Positions 44,694-53,902 are shown, numbered from the stretch's first letter. The stretch: DNA of 64,000 nucleotides from Gemmobacter nectariphilus DSM 15620 (GCF_000429765.1 NZ_AUCM01000011.1:62001-126000); one strand, 5' to 3'. Notes: generated by a model from the sequence alone, not told the origin. Numbers and translations are program-made.

Positions 44694-46313
44694 TCAATGG
44701 ATCGCAGGACGCCGCAGCGCCTGTTTTTCCGCCCGCAGATCATGGGCGCGCGGGTCGGCCATCGGGTTGTCGGTCAGCCCGCCCAGATCGGCCTTGCGCA
44801 CCTTCTGGGTCGAGGTGACAGGCAGCGAATCGCGGAACACGACAAAGCCGGGCACCTTGAAATAGGCCAGCCGCTCGGCCGCATGGTCCAGCAAGGCACG
44901 GGCCAGCGCAGGTTCATCCGCGCCGGGTTTCGGCACCACGACGGCCATGACCTCTTCACCGCGCAGTGGCTCGTCCGCCGCGACCACGGCGCATTGCGCC
45001 ACCAGCGGATGGGCGTTGATCACGCCCTCGACCTCCAGCGCGGCGATATTCTCGCCCGAGCGGCGGATGACGTTCTTCTTGCGGTCCATGAAATACAGCG
45101 CGCCGTCGGCATCCTGCCGCACGATGTCGCCGGTGTGGAACCAGCCGTCCTTCCACGCGGTTTCGGTCGCCACCGGATCGTTCAGATAGCCGGAAAAAAG
45201 CCCGCGCCGGGGATCGCTCCCCTGGGCGCGGACCACCAGTTCGCCAGGGGTGCCGGGGGAAACATCCAGCCCCTGGTCGTCGATCACTCGGTAATCCATG
45301 CCGGGACCGGGGCGGTCGGGCCGGCCGATGCAGCGCTCTCCGACATGACGCGGTTCGGTCACCGCGCTCAGCAGGCAGGCCCCGCCGGTCTCGGTCATCG
45401 CCCAGCCTTCCAGCAGCGGCACGCCAAAGCGCGCCTCGAAGACCGCATGGTGATCGGGGTGGACACCGCCCCCCATGCCATAGCGCAGGCCATGGTCGCG
45501 GTCGCGGTCCGAAGGCGGGATCGCCAGCAGGATTGCGGGCATCACCCCCAGGAAGTGAAAGCAGGTTGCCCCGGTCTCGCGCGCATTGTCCCACCAGCTG
45601 CGGGGGTGAAAGCGGTCGACGATCACCTGCGCGCCGCCGCAGGCCAGCATCCCCATGAAGCTGTTGCCCATGGCGTTGATGTGGAACGAGGGCAGCGGGG
45701 TCATCAGCCGCTCGATGCCTTCGCGCAGGGCGATGGGGGAGGGCTGGGCAACATACCAGGTGCCCCAGTTCATGAAGTAGAGATCCGACAGGATGCAGCC
45801 CTTGGGCTTGCCCGTGGTGCCCGAGGTATAGATCAGTGCGCATTCGCCATCGCCCGGCGCGGCGGCGGCGCCGGCCGGGGTCGGGGCGGCGGGCACCGGG
45901 TCGCCATCGGCGATGGCCGGCAGGCCATGGCCCTGCATCTGCGCCAGACGCGACGCTGTCGCCACCGCCAGCACCGCGCCGGAATGGCCGGTCAGATAGG
46001 CGATTTCCTCATGCGTCGCATCGGGATTGATCGGCACGATCGCCACGCCCAGCCCGTTCAGCGCCAGCCAGTGAAAGAAATGCGCCGGCCGGTTTTCCAG
46101 CAGCAGCGCCACGCGGTGCCCCGGCCCATAGCCCGCCGCCGCATAGGCCGCGCGGAGCGCCTGAACCTTTCCCTCGACCTCGGCATAGGTCCATTCGGTC
46201 TGATCGGTCCCCCACATCGCCGCCACCGATTGCGGAACGATGAACAGCGGGCGATCGGCAAACCTTGCCGCCTGCGCGGTCAGCAGTTGCGAGGGCGAGA
46301 AGGCGGGGGTCAT
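44694..46313 (-). CDS. AMP-dependent acyl-CoA ligase 1
   Basis: 539 aa ANL-superfamily ligase, carnitine/crotonobetaine-CoA ligase-like. P-loop IYTSGTTGKPKG, WAMTETGG (A5), WFHTGDIVRQD, and DRKKNVIRRSGENIAALEVE with the hinge; C-terminal Lys in TSTQKVRKADLGG. It activates an organic acid to acyl-CoA via acyl-AMP. Start at 46313 (MTPAFSPSQL). It is 41 nt after the cyclase gene. It has a paralogue five genes up (49,527), so two different acids or two stages may be activated. Confidence 0.9.
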   Translation of the reverse strand: MTPAFSPSQLLTAQAARFADRPLFIVPQSVAAMWGTDQTEWTYAEVEGKVQALRAAYAAAGYGPGHRVALLLENRPAHFFHWLALNGLGVAIVPINPDATHEEIAYLTGHSGAVLAVATASRLAQMQGHGLPAIADGDPVPAAPTPAGAAAAPGDGECALIYTSGTTGKPKGCILSDLYFMNWGTWYVAQPSPIALREGIERLMTPLPSFHINAMGNSFMGMLACGGAQVIVDRFHPRSWWDNARETGATCFHFLGVMPAILLAIPPSDRDRDHGLRYGMGGGVHPDHHAVFEARFGVPLLEGWAMTETGGACLLSAVTEPRHVGERCIGRPDRPGPGMDYRVIDDQGLDVSPGTPGELVVRAQGSDPRRGLFSGYLNDPVATETAWKDGWFHTGDIVRQDADGALYFMDRKKNVIRRSGENIAALEVEGVINAHPLVAQCAVVAADEPLRGEEVMAVVVPKPGADEPALARALLDHAAERLAYFKVPGFVVFRDSLPVTSTQKVRKADLGGLTDNPMADPRAHDLRAEKQALRRPAIH

Positions 46314-46354
46314 GGCTGGGTCACCTTTGCGAACGGCGAAATTTGGGGGGCGCC

Positions 46355-47128
46355 TTATGCGCCGGGAACAAGCGCCAGCACCCGAAGCGGGCTGCCAGAG
46401 CCTTCGTGAACTTTGAGCGGCGCGGCCAGCAGCACCGCGCCCGTCGGCGGCACCAGGTGCAGGTTGGTCAGGCATTGCAGGCCATAGCGGCCGGCGCCGT
46501 GCAGATAGTGGTGCGCCGGATAGGGCGGGGTGAAATCGCCGCCCTGCCCGGCATCGGTGCCGATGGTTTCGGTGCCAAAGCCAAGGATGCCCCGGTCATG
46601 GACCAGCCAGCGCATCGCCTCGGCATCCGGGCCGGGGGTATGGGCGCCATCGGCGCGCAGGTTGGCATAGGCGGCGCCCCTGCGCTGCGACCAGTCCGAG
46701 CGCATCAGCACCCAGGCACCAGCGGGAATGCGGCCGTGTTCGGCCTCCCATGCCTCCAGCGCCACGCGGGTCAGCAGGTGGTCGTCATCCGTCGCGCTGG
46801 CGGCCGAACAGTCGATCACCACGGCAGGCGCGACCATATGTTCGGGCGGCAGGGTGTCGACGGTGCCACGCGGGATGTCGCGGCCGGTGAACCAATGGGC
46901 GGGCGCGTCGAAATGCGTGCCGGTATGTTCCCCGAACGACAGGTTGTTCCAATACCAGGCGGGGCCAGCCGCGTCATAGCGGCTGATCCGTTCGATCCGC
47001 ACCGGGGCCGAGGCGCCAAATTCCGGCGGCAGGACGATGGTGGGGAAATCTTCGGTCAGCGTCTGGGTCAGATCCACCACGCGGACTGCGCCGGTTGCCA
47101 ATGCGGCGGTGAGCGTCTCAAGGACCAT
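46355..47128 (-). CDS. Cyclase family metal-dependent hydrolase
   Basis: 257 aa, PF04199 (kynurenine formamidase, isatin hydrolase relatives). The metal motif HTGTHFDAPAHW is in SFGEHTGTHFDAPAHWFTG, with the conserved Pro-rich loop YPAHHYLHGAGRYGLQCLTN near the end. Members hydrolyse an amide, lactam or ring bond. Its ATG shares one base with the stop of the fusion gene (TGATG). In the pathway it could open a lactam before CoA activation. Confidence 0.87.
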   Translation of the reverse strand: MVLETLTAALATGAVRVVDLTQTLTEDFPTIVLPPEFGASAPVRIERISRYDAAGPAWYWNNLSFGEHTGTHFDAPAHWFTGRDIPRGTVDTLPPEHMVAPAVVIDCSAASATDDDHLLTRVALEAWEAEHGRIPAGAWVLMRSDWSQRRGAAYANLRADGAHTPGPDAEAMRWLVHDRGILGFGTETIGTDAGQGGDFTPPYPAHHYLHGAGRYGLQCLTNLHLVPPTGAVLLAAPLKVHEGSGSPLRVLALVPGA

Positions 47129-48351
47129 CAGAATCTCCCCTGCGCAAGTTCGCGTTCGACTGCCTTTGGATTTTCAGCCAGCCGGTCCAGCAGATCGCGG
47201 GCCAGATCGCCGACGACGACCTCTTCCAGCCCCTTCATCAGCCCCGAGACAATCGCATTCGCCAGCGCCGAGCCGCCAACCTTGGGCTGGGGAAAGGTCT
47301 GGAACCAGTCATCCTCGGTCGGCCCCGACAGCACGGTCATCAGCCGCACGCCGCCTTGGGCCAGATCGGCGCGCAAGGCCTGACCATAGGCCAATGCGGC
47401 GGCATGGGCAGCGCCATAGCCCGCCAGCCCCGGCGCATGGACACGGCCAAAGACCGAGGCCACGTTGACCCAGGCCACCGCGCCCTTGTCGCCATCCGCC
47501 CCGCGCCCGGCCATCGCCGGGCCGAACACACGCGCCAGCCGCATCAGGCCAAAGGCCACGACCTCCATCGCCTGACGTGCCTCGGCCGCAGCAGCCGGGG
47601 CGCCCAGGCCGCCGGGGCGCGGCAGATCGGCGGTGTTGATCAGGATCTCGACCTTGCCGCCAATGTCGCGTGCCAGATCCTCGACCGAACGATCCGAGAT
47701 CACGTCCAGCGGCAACAGGGAAACGCCGGGGATCGCCGCAAACGCCTCGCGCGTGGGCAGGGGCTTCCAGTCCTCGGGCACACCGACAAGGATCGCGGCC
47801 GCCCCCGCCTTGGCCAGCGCGCAGGCCAGCGGCAAGGCGGCAACGTGGCGCGCATCGGTGATCAGCACGCGGCGGTCACGGGGGTTGGCGGTCATCTCGT
47901 GCCATTGCGGATCGGCGGTCATGGCCTGCCCCTTCTTGGCGGCGAACAGCACCGCCTGCCCGGCGCGGTCCAGCATCAGGCTCAGCGCAACCTTGTCGCC
48001 CGGCGCGCAATCGGGGCCCAGATGCACCACGGCCTGCGGGCCGCAGTCCATCTGCACCAGCCCGACACGCCATGGCGCGCGTTCGCGGAAATAGCTGTCG
48101 GCCGGCACCTCGGCCGTGGTGGCAGAGATCACCGTGGCGCCGGTCGGGGCAGGTTTCAGCGCAACCTCGGACAGGCAGGCGGCGCACAGTTCCGGCATCG
48201 GCCAGGCAAAGCGGCCACAGCCCGTGCAGCAGGGGAGGTCAAACCGCCCCTGACCGGCCGCCGCGGCCAGCAGATGCGCGGCGCGGCTGCGCGCACCGGG
48301 CGGCAGCAGCGGGCGGCGGGTGCGCAGAACGGGGTTCTTCTTGATCCGCAT
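47128..48351 (-). CDS. Zn-ribbon/OB-fold (DUF35) fused to a degenerate SDR domain
   Basis: 407 aa. Residues 35-150: Cys4 zinc ribbon (CTGC at 42-45, CAAC at 56-59) and OB fold as in DUF35 proteins that partner thiolase-like enzymes. Residues 160-407: Rossmann-like SDR fold with the cofactor site worn away: the Gly-rich loop reads TDARHVA (165-171) instead of TGxxxGIG, and the YxxxK pair is Y312...H316. So the second half probably no longer reduces anything and may be structural. Overlaps its thiolase partner gene and the cyclase gene by 1 nt each (TGATG). Confidence 0.85.
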   Translation of the reverse strand: MRIKKNPVLRTRRPLLPPGARSRAAHLLAAAAGQGRFDLPCCTGCGRFAWPMPELCAACLSEVALKPAPTGATVISATTAEVPADSYFRERAPWRVGLVQMDCGPQAVVHLGPDCAPGDKVALSLMLDRAGQAVLFAAKKGQAMTADPQWHEMTANPRDRRVLITDARHVAALPLACALAKAGAAAILVGVPEDWKPLPTREAFAAIPGVSLLPLDVISDRSVEDLARDIGGKVEILINTADLPRPGGLGAPAAAAEARQAMEVVAFGLMRLARVFGPAMAGRGADGDKGAVAWVNVASVFGRVHAPGLAGYGAAHAAALAYGQALRADLAQGGVRLMTVLSGPTEDDWFQTFPQPKVGGSALANAIVSGLMKGLEEVVVGDLARDLLDRLAENPKAVERELAQGRF

Positions 48352-49520
48352 CACGCAGCCTCCAGCACCACGGCGCCGGACCCGAGGCCCCGGTCGAAGT
48401 TGATCATCCCAAACCCCATGGCCAGGGCACGCCGCGCGCCCTTGACCTGACGCGCGCCGGCGGTGCCGGTCAGCTGGCGGATGTTTTCCACCAGCCCGAT
48501 ATGCCCGCCCGCACAGCCCGCCTGCCCGGCCGACAGCTGCCCGCCGCTGGTATTGTGCGGCAGATCGCCGGTGGTGGTGAAATCGTGGGAATTCAGGAAC
48601 TCGGGCAGGCCCTTGGCGGTGCAAAAGCCCAGATCGGCCAGCTGCATCGCGCTGATCACCGGATAATCGTCATAGGTCTGCACCAGATCGACCGTGCCCG
48701 GCGCGACGCCCGCCATGGCCCATAGATCGGCCACATCGCGCTGCCATCCGCCGCGCAGCATGACCGGATCATCAGGATAGCCGTTGTGCCGTTCGATCGC
48801 CGCCGTCAGGCGGACAAAGGGCAGCCCCTGGGCCTTGGCCGTTTCCTCGCGCATCACCAGAAAGCCTTCGGCCCCGGCGCAGGGCATGACGCAATCGAAC
48901 AAATGGATCGGCGGGGCGATGGGGCGCGAATTCAGGTATTCGTCCAGGCTGAGCGGCTTTTTCATCAGCGCATTGGGGTTTTTCAGCGCATTGGCCCGCT
49001 GGGCGACGGCCAACTGCCCGATGTCGGCCCGCGTCAGGCCGGTTTCCGCCATATAGGCCTGCGCGATCAGCGCGAACGACACGTTCGGCCCGCCCGCGCC
49101 ATAGGGATAGACCGCATCTTGCGAAAAGCGCGAGAAATTTTCCAGCGACTGGCGGAAGCTTTGCGGCGCGTTGGTATCGGCGGCGATGCAGGCGACCACA
49201 TCGGCATCGCCCGCCTGCACGATCCGCGCGGCACGGCGGATGCTGGCCACCCCTGCCACCCCGCCCAGCGGCAGGAAATCCAGAAACCGGGGCGACAGGC
49301 CGAAATGCTGGGTCAGGCCAATCGCGCTGTCGGGTGCCATGGAAAAGCTGGCCAGCGAGAACCCGTCGAAATCCCGGTGCGCGATGCCCGAAGCCTCGGC
49401 CAGCGCCGCCAGCGCCTTGCCCACCCACCATTGCGCCGGGCGGGTGGAAAACCGGGCATAGGGCACCGTCACCGGCGCCGCCAGAACCACCCCATCATAG
49501 CCTTGCCGCGCCATGGACAT
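48351..49520 (-). CDS. Thiolase-like protein (SCP-x/Ltp2 type)
   Basis: 389 aa thiolase fold. The normal nucleophile position (V-C-x-S-G) is occupied by Ala (GGVAGVAS, about 86-93), and the C-terminal catalytic loop reads GGQLSAGQAGCAGGHIG, with Gln where biosynthetic thiolases have the GHP His. This pattern belongs to the lipid-transfer-protein-like group, of which Ltp2 with a DUF35 partner is a retro-aldolase acting on acyl-CoA side chains. With the adjacent DUF35 fusion a similar acyl-CoA C-C lyase is inferred. 6 nt after CoA ligase 2. Confidence 0.87.
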   Translation of the reverse strand: MSMARQGYDGVVLAAPVTVPYARFSTRPAQWWVGKALAALAEASGIAHRDFDGFSLASFSMAPDSAIGLTQHFGLSPRFLDFLPLGGVAGVASIRRAARIVQAGDADVVACIAADTNAPQSFRQSLENFSRFSQDAVYPYGAGGPNVSFALIAQAYMAETGLTRADIGQLAVAQRANALKNPNALMKKPLSLDEYLNSRPIAPPIHLFDCVMPCAGAEGFLVMREETAKAQGLPFVRLTAAIERHNGYPDDPVMLRGGWQRDVADLWAMAGVAPGTVDLVQTYDDYPVISAMQLADLGFCTAKGLPEFLNSHDFTTTGDLPHNTSGGQLSAGQAGCAGGHIGLVENIRQLTGTAGARQVKGARRALAMGFGMINFDRGLGSGAVVLEAA

Positions 49521-49526
49521 TCCCCC

Positions 49527-51128
49527 TTAGTGCGCCTTGCGCAGCGCACCCTTGGTGCGGCGCAGATCGACGACCGTGCCCGCGGCGACCGCCGCCTCTG
49601 CATCGGCCTTGATCTGCCCGCGCTGCAACTTTTGCGTCGAACTGACCGGCAGGGCATCGGTGAACAGCACATAGCCCGGCAGCTTGTGATAGCTCAGCCG
49701 CTCTGCCACCCGCTCCAGCAGCGCGGGGGCGTCGGGGGTGGCGCCATCGGCGGGAACGATGAAGGCGAACACCTCCTCGTCGCGCACCGGGTCGGACACC
49801 GGCGTCACCGCGACGGCCTTGACCGCCGGATCGGCGGCCAGTGCTGCCTCGACCTCGAGGGCCGAGATATTCTCGCCCGAGCGGCGGATGATGCTTTTCT
49901 TGCGGTCGACGAAATACAGCAGGCCCGCCTCGTCGGCGGCCACGATATCGCCGGTATGGAACCAGCCGCCGCGCCAGGCCTCTTCGGTGGCGTCAGGGTT
50001 GCCCAGATAGCCCGAAAAGAACCCGCGCCGGGGATCGGGGCCGGCCGCGCGCACCAGAAGTTCGCCCGCCTGACCGACGGGCAAGTCCTGATCGGCGTCG
50101 TTCACGATGCGCCAGTCCATGCCGGCGCGCGGGCGCCCGATGCAGCGGCGGCCCGGTTCATAGTCCACCCCGGCCGTATCGGTCACGCCCGATCCGCCCG
50201 TTTCGGTCATCGCCCAACCCTCGATGATCGGCAGATTGAACCGCGCCTCGAAGTCGATCTTGTTCTGGGCATCGACACCGGGGCCAAAGGTGAACCGCGC
50301 CTTGTGGCGGGTATCGTCGGGGCTGGCAGGGCGTTGCAGCAAAATGGCCGGGATCACGCCCAGCGAATGCACGATGGTTGCCCCGCTGTCCGCGATGGTC
50401 GCCCACCAGCGATCCGGGTGGAACCGGTCCAGCGGCACGATGGTGCCGCCAATCAGCATCATGCCCACCACGGTGCAGCCCAGCGCGTTCATGTGAAAGA
50501 ACGGCAGCGGGGTCAGCGACACCTCAGCATCCGGGGTCATGGCGCCGATGCCGGGCATCGACACATACCATTCCGCCACATTGATGAAGTAATAGTTCGA
50601 CAGGATGCAGGCCTTGGGCATCCCCGTGCTGCCCGACGTGAACAGCAGCGCGGATTCGTCATCCGGCCCGCCAACGGCAGGCGCGCGGCGGGTGCGGGCG
50701 GGCGGCGGCGCATCGGGGCTGGCGATCGGCACGCCTTCGGGCACGCCGGCCAGAACGCCCTCGAACCCCGGCACGGCGATCACCGCCTCGGCCTGGGACA
50801 CCACCATCTGATGACGCAGCTCATCAGGGCGCATGTCGCCGTTCAGCGGCACGATCGACGCGCCGATCGCATTCAGCGCCAGCCAGTGCAGCAAAAACTC
50901 GGGCCGGTTCTGCAACAGCAGCGCCACGCGCGAGCCATGGCCATAGCCAGCCTCCGCATAGGCGGCCTGCAAGGTCGCAACCTTGGCGGCGGCTTCGGCA
51001 TAGGTGATGCGGAACCCCTCGGGCGCCCAGGGCAACCGGGCCGAAGCCGGGGCCAGCGCAAAGACCAGATCGGGACGGCGCGCCGCAGTGCGTGCGAAGG
51101 CGTGATACGGCGACGAAACCCTGGCCAT
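49527..51128 (-). CDS. AMP-dependent acyl-CoA ligase 2
   Basis: 533 aa, paralogue of ligase 1. P-loop LFTSGSTGMPKA, GWAMTETGGSGVTDTAGV, GWFHTGDIVAADEAG, DRKKSIIRRSGENISALEVE, C-terminal SSTQKLQRGQIKAD. First gene of the long minus-strand operon, with site AAGGGGGG before the start at 51128. Divergent from the LysR gene (104 nt). Produces the acyl-CoA probably used by the thiolase/DUF35 pair encoded immediately downstream. Confidence 0.9.
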   Translation of the reverse strand: MARVSSPYHAFARTAARRPDLVFALAPASARLPWAPEGFRITYAEAAAKVATLQAAYAEAGYGHGSRVALLLQNRPEFLLHWLALNAIGASIVPLNGDMRPDELRHQMVVSQAEAVIAVPGFEGVLAGVPEGVPIASPDAPPPARTRRAPAVGGPDDESALLFTSGSTGMPKACILSNYYFINVAEWYVSMPGIGAMTPDAEVSLTPLPFFHMNALGCTVVGMMLIGGTIVPLDRFHPDRWWATIADSGATIVHSLGVIPAILLQRPASPDDTRHKARFTFGPGVDAQNKIDFEARFNLPIIEGWAMTETGGSGVTDTAGVDYEPGRRCIGRPRAGMDWRIVNDADQDLPVGQAGELLVRAAGPDPRRGFFSGYLGNPDATEEAWRGGWFHTGDIVAADEAGLLYFVDRKKSIIRRSGENISALEVEAALAADPAVKAVAVTPVSDPVRDEEVFAFIVPADGATPDAPALLERVAERLSYHKLPGYVLFTDALPVSSTQKLQRGQIKADAEAAVAAGTVVDLRRTKGALRKAH

Positions 51129-51214
51129 GGCGACAGCCCCCCTTGAACATCCATCAACAGGCTATGCCCGGCCCGGCAGTCTTTCCAATTCAAAACGTTT
51201 GCGGAACTGATACC

Positions 51215-51230
51215 GATTTGTTATCAAATC
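51215..51230. promoter_or_regulatory. Inverted repeat next to the LysR start
   Basis: GATTTG-TTAT-CAAATC, perfect 6-bp arms, ending 2 nt before the LysR ATG and 87 nt upstream of CoA ligase 2. Likely operator shared by the divergent LysR gene and the catabolic operon. The LysR ATG has no ribosome site in front of it, so its message may be leaderless or very short-leadered. Confidence 0.55.
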
Positions 51231-51232
51231 GC

Positions 51233-52135
51233 ATGGAGCTGAGACAGATCCAGTATTTCATCGCCATTGCCGAGGCCGAACACTTTGGCCGCGCCGCCCA
51301 GCGCCTGCGCATCGCCCAACCTGCGCTGAGCCGTCAGATGAAGCTGCTGGAAACCGAGCTGGGGATCGAGCTGTTCGAGCGGCTGCCGCGCGGGGTGCGG
51401 CTGACGCAGGCGGGGCGGGTGTTCCTGACGGAAATCCGGGGGTTGCAGGGGCTTATCGGCCGCGCGGTCGGGGCGGCACGGGCGGCGGCTGCGGGGCAGC
51501 ACGGCACGCTGCGACTAAGCTTCATCGAGGCGGCTGCCTGGCAAGGGCTGTTGCCCGACGCGATCCGCCGCTTTCGCACCGATTTTGCCGGGATCGACCT
51601 GTCGCTTCTGGCCATGCCGACGGCGGAACAGCTGGCCGCGCTGCGCCAGCGGCAGACGGATGCCGCGCTGATCTACAACCCCGAGCCGATGGACGATCTG
51701 GTCAGCCTGCCGCTGGTCCGGCACCCGGCCCTTCTGGCGGTGCCCGCCGAATCGCGCCTTGCCGGGTTTGACGAAATCGCGCTGACCGATCTGACGGATG
51801 AGCGGATGATCGGCTTTCAGCGCCGGGCCAGTCCGCGGTTCTTTGACGACATCCACGCCGCCATGCGCAAGGCCGGGGTGACACCGCGGTATGTCAGCGA
51901 GCTGATGGCCGAGACCGAGATTCTGGCGCTGGTCAGCGCCGGTGCCGGCTGCGCCCTGGCCAATGCGCAACAAATCTGGCGCCCGCCGCACGGGGTGCGC
52001 TTTGTCAAGGTGCGCGATCTGAACGTCCACCTGACGCTGTCGCTGGTTCATCGGCGGGGCGACGCGCCCCCGGCATTGCTGCGCTTTGAAGAGATTCTGC
52101 GCGAACTGGCCGAGGCCGAGAAATTTCAGACTTGA
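51233..52135 (+). CDS. LysR family transcriptional regulator
   Basis: 300 aa. The N-terminus MELRQIQYFIAIAEAEHFGR, then AAQRLRIAQPALSRQMKLLE is a textbook LysR HTH, close to CatR/BenM-type regulators of aromatic degradation. Effector domain 90-295. Divergent from the 13-gene catabolic cluster and probably its activator, with an acyl or aromatic intermediate as effector. The start at 51233 is set by the LysR consensus; no Shine-Dalgarno precedes it. The reductase gene follows 52 nt later. Confidence 0.9.
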   Translation: MELRQIQYFIAIAEAEHFGRAAQRLRIAQPALSRQMKLLETELGIELFERLPRGVRLTQAGRVFLTEIRGLQGLIGRAVGAARAAAAGQHGTLRLSFIEAAAWQGLLPDAIRRFRTDFAGIDLSLLAMPTAEQLAALRQRQTDAALIYNPEPMDDLVSLPLVRHPALLAVPAESRLAGFDEIALTDLTDERMIGFQRRASPRFFDDIHAAMRKAGVTPRYVSELMAETEILALVSAGAGCALANAQQIWRPPHGVRFVKVRDLNVHLTLSLVHRRGDAPPALLRFEEILRELAEAEKFQT

Positions 52136-52187
52136 AACATCTGCGACGCAGGCGCACCTTGCCCGCGCAGCAAAGGCGGAGAGTTCC

Positions 52188-53129
52188 ATGGCCAAGATGA
52201 TGCGCGCAGCCCGGTATTTCCAGCATGGCGGCCCCGAGGTGATCTCGGTCGATCATGTGCCGGTGCCCGAGCCTGACAAGGGTCAGGTTCTGGTGGAAAT
52301 CGCGGCCGCCGGTGTCGCGCCGCTGGACTGGAAGATGCGCGCGGGCCTGCTGCAACAGTATTTCAGCCTGCACTTTCCCAAGATTCCGGGGCGCGATGGT
52401 GCAGGGCGGGTGGTAGCCTGCGGGCCCGGCATCTCGCGGCTGGCGCCGGGGGATCGGGTCGCGGTGATGGCCCCGCCGGCAGGGCAGGCGGGCACCCATG
52501 CCGAATATATCGTCGCCGATGCCGATCTGGTCGTGCCTCTGCCTGACAATCTGGGCGACGATGCGGCGGCGGCGCTGATCAACGCGGGCCTGTCGGCCTG
52601 GATCGCGGTCATGCGCACGGCGCAGGTGCAGCGCGGCCAGCGCGTGCTGGTGCAATCGGGCGCCGGGGCCGTGGGCGGGCTGATGGTGCAGCTGTGCGCC
52701 CATCTGGGGGCCGAGGTGACAGCAACCTGCCGTGCAGCGAATGCCGATTATGTGCGCGGTCTCGGGGCCTCGCGCGTCATTGCCTATGACGGGCCTGCGG
52801 TCACGGACCTGCCCCCGCAGGATGTGGTGTTTGATCTGATGGGCGGGGCGGTGCATGATGCCTGCTACCCGATGCTGGCACCGGGCGGGCATCTGGTCTG
52901 GCTGGCTGCCGCCCCGATCACCGATCGCGGTGCCGAATTCGGTGTTCGCGTCACCCGCGCGATGATCACGGATGATGCCGGTGTGGTGGCCGAGGTGATG
53001 AAACTGGCCGCGCAAGGCGTTCTGAAGCCGCAAATCGCCGGCGTGATGCCGCTGGATCAGGCCGCCGAGGCCCAGCGCAAGCTGGCCGCTGGCGAGATCA
53101 CGCGGGGGCGGCTGATCCTGCGGCCTTGA
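52188..53129 (+). CDS. MDR family NADPH:quinone oxidoreductase-like protein
   Basis: 313 aa, zinc-less medium-chain dehydrogenase/reductase. VLVEIAAAGVAPLDWKMRAG and PGRDGAGRVVACGPG form the GroES-like domain; LVQSGAGAVGGLMVQLCAHLGAE is the NADPH-binding loop (AxxGxxG type). Lacks the structural zinc Cys cluster. Could reduce an enone or quinone in the catabolic pathway. Site GGCGGAGAG before the start at 52188. Its last 32 nt overlap the end of the convergent GntR gene. Confidence 0.88.
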   Translation: MAKMMRAARYFQHGGPEVISVDHVPVPEPDKGQVLVEIAAAGVAPLDWKMRAGLLQQYFSLHFPKIPGRDGAGRVVACGPGISRLAPGDRVAVMAPPAGQAGTHAEYIVADADLVVPLPDNLGDDAAAALINAGLSAWIAVMRTAQVQRGQRVLVQSGAGAVGGLMVQLCAHLGAEVTATCRAANADYVRGLGASRVIAYDGPAVTDLPPQDVVFDLMGGAVHDACYPMLAPGGHLVWLAAAPITDRGAEFGVRVTRAMITDDAGVVAEVMKLAAQGVLKPQIAGVMPLDQAAEAQRKLAAGEITRGRLILRP

Positions 53130-53808
53130 CCCCGGGCTTGCGCCGACGCGGGCGGGCCGGGGCCTCGGGTGGGGGCAGGCGGGCGACCAGTTCGGTTTCG
53201 GTGCGCCGGTAATGCGCGGTCAGCCGCTCGACGGCCAGGGCGCTGTTGCGCGCCAGCGCGGCCTCGGCAATGGCGCGGTGTTCGGCGGCCAGATCGCGCG
53301 TGCCATCGCGCGCCTCGACGGTCAGGGCATGAAAGCGGAACCGCTCGGATTCGGAATAGAGCTTCTCGAACAGATCGAGCAGCCAGCGCGACCCACAGGC
53401 GGCCACCAGCGCGCGATGGAAATCGTGGTGCAGCTGTTCCAGCCGGTCGGCATCATGCCGGGTTGCGCCATCGAGCAGCGCATCAAGCGCCGTCTGAACG
53501 GCGGCGGCCCAGTCCTCGCCGCCGCGGTCGATGGACCGGGCCAGGGCCTCGGTCTCGATCAGGATGCGGGTGTCGGTGGTGTCGGTCAGCTCGTCCACCG
53601 TCAGGGGCGCCACGAAGAAGCCGCGCAGCGAGATCGCCGTGACCAGACGTTCGGCCTGAAGCCGGTTCAACGCCTCGCGCAGCGGGGACATGCCCATGCT
53701 GTAACGTTCACACAGAAAGGCCATGCGCAGCGGCAATCCCGGCGCCAGCGCGCCCGAGATGATATCGTGCCGCAAGGCGGCGTGGGCGGTGTCTGCAAGC
53801 GTTTTCAT
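53098..53808 (-). CDS. GntR family regulator (FCD/FadR subfamily)
   Basis: 236 aa. HTH in the first 75 residues (AHAALRHDIISGALAPGLPL, then RMAFLCERYSMGMSPLREAL), helical FCD domain after that, and a basic C-terminus (RRRKPG). Its end is antisense to the MDR reductase end by 32 nt. Ligand unknown. It closes the upstream side of the island. Confidence 0.88.
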   Translation of the reverse strand: MKTLADTAHAALRHDIISGALAPGLPLRMAFLCERYSMGMSPLREALNRLQAERLVTAISLRGFFVAPLTVDELTDTTDTRILIETEALARSIDRGGEDWAAAVQTALDALLDGATRHDADRLEQLHHDFHRALVAACGSRWLLDLFEKLYSESERFRFHALTVEARDGTRDLAAEHRAIAEAALARNSALAVERLTAHYRRTETELVARLPPPEAPARPRRRKPGVKAAGSAAPA

Positions 53809-53902
53809 GCGCGGTCCTGCTGTGGTCCGGGCATTGTGCCAAAGGTGGCGGCGCCTTGCAAAGCCCCGGCGGCATCACGGGCGGCGATGTCGGATGCCTC
53901 CG

